From Jimgerdemannia flammicorona (taxonomy: Eukaryota; Mucoromycota; Endogonomycetes; Endogonales; Endogonaceae), in NCBI GenBank assembly GCA_003990745.1, contig RBNI01003859.1, forward strand, positions 1 to 15,065: a stretch of 15,065 nucleotides of DNA. Direction: 5' to 3'. Within the stretch, counting starts at the first letter, position 1; each line of letters begins with the position of its first letter. The notes under the pieces were generated by a model. The model saw only the letters and a program-made list of their open reading frames with translations, was not told the DNA's origin and did not search any database. The position numbers were made by a program, and so were the translations under genes. Below are positions 9,376-15,065 of the stretch, piece after piece.

Positions 9376-9716
9376 GACAGAAAGGAAGTACACCTCCTTC
9401 AAGTCAACCACCTCAAGAGGAATATTCTCTAGCAAGTATACTGACAACCAGTCAGACTGTATAAGAATCTTATCCTGGAGCCTGGAGAATAAACAACCTT
9501 CAAAATATTTGCACCACCCAATTCCAGAAACCTCTTCTTTGAACCCAAGGAAGATATTCTCCAACTGGATATAGAGAAACACACATTCTTCAACAAGATG
9601 AACCCAGTACACTCCCAAGCAACCAATCAAAGTTGGGAAACCATCATCTTGCCAAAAGGAACCATCATAGGATACCTGGTACTTTTTCTTAACCAAACTT
9701 ACAGGGAAGTTTACAA
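9376..9716 (+). pseudogene. Spacer domain of pol between dUTPase and RT
   Basis: Frame 1 continues from the dUTPase motif 5 through about 110 codons with stops at 9433, 9442 and 9490. Hydrophobic and aromatic residues alternate (NLFFEPKEDILQLDIEKHT and WETIILPKGTIIGYLV), giving a beta-rich look. This could be a second small folded domain following dUTPase. I do not recognise it. Reading moves to frame 3 between about 9690 and 9717, where KPVKKQQKILEERKGPS leads into the reverse transcriptase. Confidence 0.6.
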
Positions 9717-10736
9717 ACTAAACCTGTCAAGAAACAGCAAAAGATCCTAGAAGAAAGGAAAGGCCCCTCTGTGACCCAGGAGACAGTGAAGTCTTCCACC
9801 AATATTGGAGAAGAATTGACACCTCAACAACAACAACTAGTAGAACTTCTCAACAAATATCAAGATATCTTCACCACTGATTATAGCAACCTACTATACA
9901 ATCCATCATATCACCACAGCATAAATACAGGAAATGCAACACCCATCCAGCAGAAACCCTATAGAATACCCCATTACTTGAAAAAATTTGAAAAGGAGTA
10001 CATTCAAGAACTCCTAGACAATGGAGTCATCTGACCCTCTACTAGTCCCTGGACCAGCCCTGTACTTATTGTACCAAAGAAAGGAGAATGGAGACTCTGT
10101 GTAGATTACAGGAAACTCAATTCAGTCACCAAAAAGGATGCCTATCCTTTGCCCAGAATCAATGACCTTTTGGACCAGTTACAAGATGCCAGATACTTCA
10201 GTAGTATAGACCTCTTTACAGGATTCCATGAGATCCTCATAGACCCCAAAGACATTCAAAAGACAGTCTTCCTTACTCTAGAAAAACTGTTTGAATACCT
10301 CTGAATGCTCTTTGGACTTTGCAATATACCCCCCACCTTTCAGAGGATGATGAATTCAGTCTATGCTCTCTTGATCCACTACTGTCTGATTATATACATG
10401 GATGATTCCAATATCTATTCAGCAAATTTTAAAGAACACCTACACTACCTAGAGGAATTCTTTAAGCTCACCCATAAGAACCACTTGAGGCTGAATGCAA
10501 AGAAATGCTACTTTGGAAAACAGAAACTTGAATTCCTTAGATTCATAGTTTTGAAAGAAGGAACTCATACAGACCCAAAGAAAACCAAGAATATCAGCAA
10601 TTGGCCAATACCCAAGACTCTAAAGGAAATACTATCATTTCTGATACTAGTATCTTACTACAGAAGGTTTATTAAGGACTTTGCTCAAATCACTGCCCCA
10701 ATCTGGATCCTTCTCAAGAAAGAAGTACCATTTAAA
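9717..10736 (+). pseudogene. pol: Reverse transcriptase domain of pol, decayed
   Basis: It copies element RNA into DNA. Frame 3 shows the RT blocks in order: an N-terminal PYRIP-containing block, VPKKGEWRLCVDYRKLN (about 10071-10121), the first catalytic Asp in SSIDLFTGFHEI, FGLCNIPPTFQRMM after 10305, and the catalytic YMDD box at 10395-10406. The thumb follows, with LEFLRFIVLKEG and a YRRFIKDFA segment typical of Ty3/gypsy. TGA at 10032 and TGA at 10302 both replace expected Arg (CGA) codons, and TAG at 10737 replaces an expected Trp at the junction to RNase H. YMDD is a less common variant of the usual Y(L/V)DD of this group. The domain keeps one frame throughout, and its length is normal. 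Confidence 0.95.
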
Positions 10737-10739
10737 TAG

Positions 10740-11190
10740 ACAGAATCACAAGAAAAAGCCTTCAAAGAACTCAAGAACTGCATAACTACAGCACCAATCC
10801 TTATGTACTCCAATCTACAGAAGCTATTCATCTTGTATACAGATGCTTCTAAAGATGGCCTCAGAGCAGTTCTAGCCCAAGAAGGATCTGATCAATAATA
10901 CCATGTGATAGCTTATATAAGCCAAGCTACCAATCAGCAGCAGATGAACTATAGTAGTACCAAACTGGAATATCTTGCAGTCATATAGGCAGTCACCCTG
11001 TTTAAGCATTATCTCATCAGAAAAAGGTTCATTCTGATCACAGACCATATCACCCTCAAATGGTTATTCAACTGCAAGGAATCTACCAGAATCCTAGCCC
11101 ACTGGATTCTTATCCTTCAAGATTACAAAATCACCATCATCCACAAAGCAGAGAAAGCCCACAACAATGTTAATGTACTTTCTCACCAAC
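10740..11190 (+). pseudogene. pol: RNase H domain of pol, decayed
   Basis: It degrades the RNA strand of the hybrid during reverse transcription. Frame 3 continues from RT. The catalytic residues are kept: Asp in YTDASK (10836-10853), Glu in STKLEYLAV (codon 10968-10970), and Asp in LITDHITLKWL (codon 11043-11045). TAA at 10896 (likely Gln) and TAG at 10986 (expected Trp, as in the usual AVVWAV) interrupt it. The end reads NVLSHQP, the counterpart of the ADALSR segment that closes RNase H in Ty3/gypsy elements. Reading then leaves frame 3 near 11190-11220. Confidence 0.93.
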
Positions 11191-11218
11191 CCCAATGAAC
11201 CAGAAGAAGGGTGTTCTG

Positions 11219-12229
11219 AGGAACTATACCCAAAAAGAAGTTCCTCAGACCATCAAGGTACAAGAAGATCTCATCCAAAAAGAATATCAGAAAGCCCACC
11301 AAGGACAAGCAAATGTAGAAGAAAAGCTATAAACAATACACCAATATTGGCCCAATCTTAGAACACAAGTTTGGGATATAGTTAAGAAATGTGACATCTG
11401 CCAGAAGTACCAAGGAAGAAAGAACTATCAAGCACTACTGCAATCAATCATACCACCAGACAACATCTTTCAGAGATAGGGAATAGATGTAATTGGACCT
11501 CTACCAGTTATACTAAGAAGAAACAAATATATCCTTATATTTGTGGAATATCTGACCAAGTGGCCCAAGGCTTTTCTAATGGAAATTACAGATGCCCTAA
11601 CTATTGTAGGCCTTCTCTATAGACTCACACTCAGATATGGATCCCCAGAAGAACTTATCTCTGACTGAGATACAGAATTCATCAACAATATAATCATAAA
11701 TTATATATCATATTACCCTGAGACCAATGGTATGACAGAAAAAATAAACCAGACCATCAAAAAAGGACTTGCCCAAGTCAATCCTATCAATTGGGACCTC
11801 TGCTTATCTGAGATCCTATGGGAAATTTGGAATATCCCTGCTGCCTCTACCAAACAAAAGCTATTTGAAATGATGTTTGCTAAGAAAACCAGAATCACTA
11901 ACTATGAGAATCTTGGAGACCTCCTCAAGAAGGCAGAACAGTTATATAATCAAGCCCAAGATCAGATTATCAAAGCCCAGGAAAGACAAAAGAGGTATTA
12001 TGACCAGAAACAGAAGGATCAGAAGATCAAGATTAGAGATCAAGTACTAGTTTGGAGAAGTATGATCAAAACAAATTTTGCCACCAAATTGGAACCCAAA
12101 TAGAAAGGACCTTATTTTGTATACAACATTAGAGAAACCAGCATCTATTTAAGAAGTATAGATGGATGAATCCTGAGAATACCAGTATATATCAATTGCC
12201 TCAAACTATATCTTCCCTTCATACCATGA
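11219..12229 (+). pseudogene. pol: Integrase domain of pol, decayed, shortened DDE core
   Basis: It inserts element DNA into the genome. Frame 2 shows the zinc-binding region (His in KAHQGQA at 11297, His in TIHQYW, and CDIC at 11390-11401), then the catalytic Asp in GIDVIGPLP (11486), Asp in LISD (11663) and Glu in GMTEK (11738). Only 24 residues separate the second Asp from the Glu, against 35 in the family, so about 33 bases seem lost in frame from the AT-rich stretch at 11690-11710. The GPY/F motif (GPYF, 12107-12118) follows a Lys-rich region. Stops: 11330, 11477 (Trp expected), 11666 (Arg expected), 12101 (Trp expected), 12167. TGA at 12227 may be the true end, after NCLKLYLPF. No chromodomain follows. 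Confidence 0.92.
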
Positions 12230-12741
12230 ACTAAAGAATTGATCAGCACCTCCAGACATTGGTTCTCAGCTCCTTCCAAGCCCTACCAGTCTCTCTACCC
12301 CAATTCGGCCAAGCTAATGGAAGCCCCCTTCAGAGGATCTAAATCCACTAAGAAAATCTCATCCTAGCTAGGTGTCTACTACAAATCCACCAACTTCAGA
12401 CCTATTATATAATTGGTGAACAATTGCAGAACCTCCTAGCCCCAGAACAGACCTACATTAGGAACACCACTGGTCTGACCAGAAGAGATACTACTGCTGC
12501 AAACAGACTATATACTATTTACAAATAAAATATCACAGCTCTGATACAGGTATAGTTCTCCCTGAATGATATTCAAGGAATGAACCCTACTATCTATTTG
12601 AGTCTCATCAATGCTGTTGAAATCCTATTCTCTGAAGAAGAAGAAGAGCCCATAGAATAGAGTGATCCTAGTACAGACAATGAAGATGATGGAACAGATA
12701 TAGATGCAGAAGCAGCTTATGCTTATTAGAATGATGACTAA
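12226..12741 (+). pseudogene. Acidic tail region or third ORF after integrase
   Basis: Frame 1 has an ATG at 12226 overlapping the integrase-frame TGA as ATGA, and reads about 171 codons to TAA at 12739, broken by stops at 12232, 12340, 12349, 12526, 12553, 12658 and 12727, mostly at likely Gln codons. It contains a Gln/Leu-rich helical-looking part (12352-12440), a middle part with NDIQGMNPTIYLSLINAVE, then an acidic end (SEEEEEPIE, then DNEDDGTDIDAE). In frame 2, 12230-12366 is also open (45 codons, LMEAPFRGSK), so the start may lie in that frame with a shift before 12370. No membrane segment or signal peptide is seen, so an envelope gene is unlikely. Function unknown; either a pol tail or a short extra ORF. 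Confidence 0.55.
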
Positions 12742-12768
12742 AGAACAGTCTGAGACAGACTATCTTTC

Positions 12769-12780
12769 AGTGGGGGCTGA
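12769..12780 (+). other. Polypurine tract
   Basis: AGTGGGGGCTGA directly precedes the 3' LTR. A G-rich run ending in TGA or TAA before TGT is usual for fungal Ty3/gypsy elements and primes plus-strand DNA synthesis. Confidence 0.8.
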
Positions 12781-14163
12781 TATAATAAATCAAGATGTAC
12801 TATCTGAATTATACCTTAATCAGATGATACAAACAATTAACTGAGATGACATAAATACACAGCATAGTAACCAGTAACCATTGCTATGGAACTTGTATAA
12901 TTAGCTAGACATACTATAAAGGGTCTGTTTATCCATACAGACTCTGTACACTATACAAACTCTGTATACTATATAGGTCCTGTACACTATACAGACTCTG
13001 TACACTTGTCACAAATAGCAAATCTATAATTAGTCACATAATAACTAGATAGCAACCACAATGTATAAATTACCCCAGAGACAAAAGTGAATAAACCTCA
13101 GTCCAAAAGTTGAATACAAACCAAAGCAAAAGTCAATTGTCTGGTACACTTAGGAGAAATGCCTACCAAAAGCTACTTGATCTAGGAAGAATTGCAATAC
13201 TTAGGAGATATATCTGCCAATGAGCCACTGCCAAGAAGTTGTGAGCTTGGTTCTCTTCTCTTCCACTCTGGTCCACTTTCTGATACAAAGAACAAGTCTA
13301 TTTTTGGTTCACTTGTCAGATAAGCCTGAAAATTTGCCACCTAAGTTCAAGAAAGAACTTCACTGCCATTTTCCAGTTAAAGCCACCAATTCAGAAGAAA
13401 TTCATACCATTGTATCCCCAGAAGAGTCTGATCTGAAAGAACCTATACCATCTGAGTTATTTCCCAGAAGTCTGCCGATTCTAGAGAATCTGCATCATCT
13501 ACCATTTTTGAGTTATCTGCATTCCCAGAGAACCCATGTCATCCAAGTAGTATTCTCAGTTGAAGTCAATTCAGAAGAATCTGTATCATCCAAGTTATCT
13601 ATATCAATCTAAGTTATCCATTATTCTCAGTGAGTCTAAGTTATTGAGTAATCCACTACCAGTATTATTCTCAGTAAGAAGAATCCATACTATCCTCTAT
13701 TCTCAGTGAGCCAAATCGAGTTATCTACTAGAAATCACCTACTTTTGGAAATCATCATGCTATATAGAGATTGTTATACAGAGATCACTGCTACCCAAGA
13801 AGGAGAACTGCTAAATTGCCAGACTGTCACATACAGAGATCATTGTACTATACAAATTGTGGTATTCTCAGTTGATCTGAATAAAGAACCTGCTCATGCT
13901 ATACATGAAATTCTACCAATTCCCCATTGATCCAAAAAGGAAAGACCCAAATCACCACTACACCCAGAGAACCATCCCAATTAGGAAATTGATATACAAA
14001 TTGCTTGCAGATATCTAGCTTTGACTATTATACCACTAAACATCAAGGACCTTGGGAATCTTAGAATATTTTATTACTTTTTGACAAAGTAACTAGAGGC
14101 TCAAGTCAAACTACATCAATCCCCAATCTTGTAATTTGTCTCTATTGAGCCAGATACATTACA
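12781..14163 (+). repeat. 3' long terminal repeat
   Basis: It starts TATAATAAATC, where the ancestral TG has become TA, and ends CATTACA. It is 1383 bases, aligned throughout with 3922-5261. In the 254-base ungapped comparison of 13176-13429 with 4274-4527 I count 28 differences, all transitions. ORFs at 13220-13612 (130 codons) and 13706-13930 (74 codons) lie inside it. The first shares KPENLPPKFK and HTIVSPEES with the 5' LTR in the same frame. Confidence 0.93.
12936..13007 (+). repeat. 18-base minisatellite in the 3' LTR, 4 copies
   Basis: Four consecutive 18-base units at 12936, 12954, 12972 and 12990, consensus TACAGACTCTGTACACTA. The 5' LTR has two. Unit number changed after insertion or during reverse transcription, because LTR pairs are made identical. 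Confidence 0.9.
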
Positions 14164-14167
14164 ATAT
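14164..14167. repeat. Target site duplication, right copy
   Basis: ATAT directly after the 3' LTR, matching 3918-3921. Confidence 0.5.
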
Positions 14168-14400
14168 ATAGAAGCAAAATTAATATACTCTAATTAGTAT
14201 TATTTCTTCAGATATTATATATATTTAGCAAAATAATAACTCTATAATTATATAAAGAAATATTTAATATTTAATATTATAGAGTTCAAAATATATAATT
14301 ACTAATACATTGTAAAGAAATTAACTATTGAAATAATATTTTATAAAGTAAAATTTCAAAATATAATGAACTATTTAGATCTCATTAATAGATAGTATAA
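14168..14400 (+). repeat. Fourth unit of the tandem array, right of the insertion
   Basis: This matches 3616-3840 closely and in the same orientation: ATAGAAGCAAAATTAATATACTC against ATAGAAGTAAAATTAATGTACTC, then the TTCTTCAGATATTATATATAT block, the AACTCTATAATTATA block, the GAAATTAACTATTGAAATAA block and a TCTCATTA-TAGATAGTAT block. It has small indels, with the CTCT anchor at 14240. It shows the retrotransposon split a pre-existing repeat array. Confidence 0.8.
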
Positions 14401-14554
14401 TGGTAATCTTAGAATAATAATATCATTACAGGAGACAGCCTTTTCTTATAAGCCACCAGATCAGAGTACAAGAAGATCATATAGTATAACTCACTCAGGC
14501 TACAAGATGAGCAATAATGACCAATCATAAGTTATGATGACTACAAGATAGATA
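14401..14554. other. Transition between the array unit and the right family copy
   Basis: No gene or clear repeat is supported. Weak similarity to the minus strand of about 2560-2620 (an AGTATA...CAGG block) suggests the right family copy may begin within it. Confidence 0.4.
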
Positions 14555-14996
14555 TCTCAAGAAATATAAAAGAAGGACCAAGAAACTACAGTAGCAGCAA
14601 CTTAAATAAGACTTACAAAATCCTAAAATAGTTCAAAGACTCATTATAAACAAAATGCCTACTACTTACTAAATCTCAAGGTCCAGGAACCACTAAGAAT
14701 TCTTAGTCTAAGAAAGAATATTCCAAGACATCAGAGAGCTATAAGGACTTATACCAGAAGGATTTCTAGCTTTAACCTAGATACTAGTGATCCTTATTAC
14801 TTTATTCTCTACTGCTATGAAATGGAGACAAGGATCACTACTGCTACTGAATATCTCTGGATGTAGCAGAAATACAAAATAGAAAATATCCTTTACTGGA
14901 AATTTCCTCAGACTAGTCTCCAAGAGATATAAGATACCACTCCTATAGATATATATAAATTGAGGGTATCAAAAAGATTTATCAGATCTTCAGACA

Positions 14997-15000
<4 letters not shown>
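14555..15000 (+). pseudogene. Unrecognised repeated protein-coding family, right copy, truncated
   Basis: Frame 2 is open for 79 codons from 14627 to 14863. It reads YLLNLKVQEPLRIL, then RHQRAIRTYTRR, a DPYYF segment and EMETRITTATEYLWM, then continues past TAG at 14864 with QKYKIENILYWKFPQTS and on to KRFIRSSDI at 15000. The left copy on the minus strand has RAIRLHIRR, DPYHY, EMEIRIITTTEY, EYKIGHHLYQEF and KRVY in the same order; 14651-15000 (350 bases) corresponds to 2486-2135 (352 bases). Many differences are not transitions, so these are older, separate copies. The pure T run at 15001 interrupts the homology mid-frame, where the left copy continues with more coding sequence. No family is recognised; a mobile-element protein is the likely guess. 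Confidence 0.6.

Positions 15001-15065
<65 letters not shown>
15001..15065. repeat. Homopolymer of 65 T at the window end
   Basis: Every base from 15001 to 15065 is T. It may be the poly(A) tail of a minus-strand retroposon whose body lies to the right, or an assembly or sequencing artefact at a contig end. It is too long and has no preceding hairpin, so it is not a terminator. Confidence 0.9.

Larger units (their letters stand above)
3922..14163 (+). mobile_element. Ty3/gypsy-type LTR retrotransposon with dUTPase, RIP-decayed
   Basis: A full-length but inactive element of 10,242 bases. Two LTRs (1340 and 1383 bases) flank an internal region with primer-binding candidate, gag, protease, dUTPase, RT, RNase H, integrase, an acidic tail region and a polypurine tract. 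The order RT-RNase H-integrase identifies the Ty3/gypsy side rather than copia, and the GPY/F motif after the integrase core agrees. The coding line changes frame near 6252, 7117, 7955-8016, 9690-9717, 11190-11220 and 12226-12370, and holds many stops where Gln, Arg or Trp is expected. It inserted into a tandem array unit and is the only structured element in the window. Exact clade cannot be set by eye. Confidence 0.95.

Noticed and set aside
9717..12229. Stops at TAA and TAG read as glutamine, as in a ciliate-type genetic code
   Set aside because: Many stops do fall at Gln positions, but TAG also replaces conserved Trp (10737, 10986, 11477, 12101) and TGA replaces conserved Arg (10032, 10302, 11666). 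Together with the transition-only LTR differences and several frameshifts, this fits C-to-T and G-to-A decay, not recoding.
12104..12370. Chromodomain after integrase
   Set aside because: No aromatic-cage pattern or WEPxxN-like motif was found in any frame after the GPY/F motif.
12226..12741. Envelope-like gene downstream of pol
   Set aside because: No signal peptide, hydrophobic membrane segment or furin-like site could be seen. The region is acidic and polar.
12915..12920. TATAAA box in the 3' LTR
   Set aside because: The 5' LTR has CATAAA at the same place. As mutation here runs from C to T, the TATA form is probably derived, so it is weak evidence for a promoter.

Overview
The window looks like a gene-poor, AT-rich repeat block from a fungal nuclear genome, most likely a filamentous ascomycete. 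CpG is almost absent (about a dozen by eye in 15 kb). Nearly all stops in the recognisable proteins fall where CAA, CAG, CGA or TGG is expected. The two LTRs of the central element differ over a 254-base test stretch only by C/T and G/A transitions. This is the mark of repeat-induced point mutation (RIP) or a similar cytosine-deamination process. No intact host gene, rRNA, tRNA or CRISPR array was found.

Layout. Positions 1-2486 hold decayed coding sequence on the minus strand from a family I do not recognise, with a second copy in the opposite orientation at about 14555-15000. Positions 3225-3921 are a degenerate AT-rich tandem array of roughly 215-310 base units. One LTR retrotransposon of 10,242 bases (3922-14163) is inserted in that array, between a 4-base ATAT target duplication. 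A further array unit resumes at 14168. A pure T run from 15001 to the window end cuts the right-hand family copy.

The retrotransposon is a Ty3/gypsy-type element in the order LTR, gag (capsid-like region, CCHC knuckle), aspartic protease, long charged linker, trimeric-type dUTPase, reverse transcriptase, RNase H, integrase (zinc-binding region, DDE core, GPY/F), acidic tail region, polypurine tract, LTR. It is dead: its coding line switches frame about six times and carries dozens of stops, but nearly every catalytic motif can still be read. The dUTPase between protease and RT is the most unusual part. No chromodomain or envelope gene was seen.

Frames are named so that frame 1 has codons starting at 1, 4, 7 and so on, frame 2 at 2, 5, 8, and frame 3 at 3, 6, 9.
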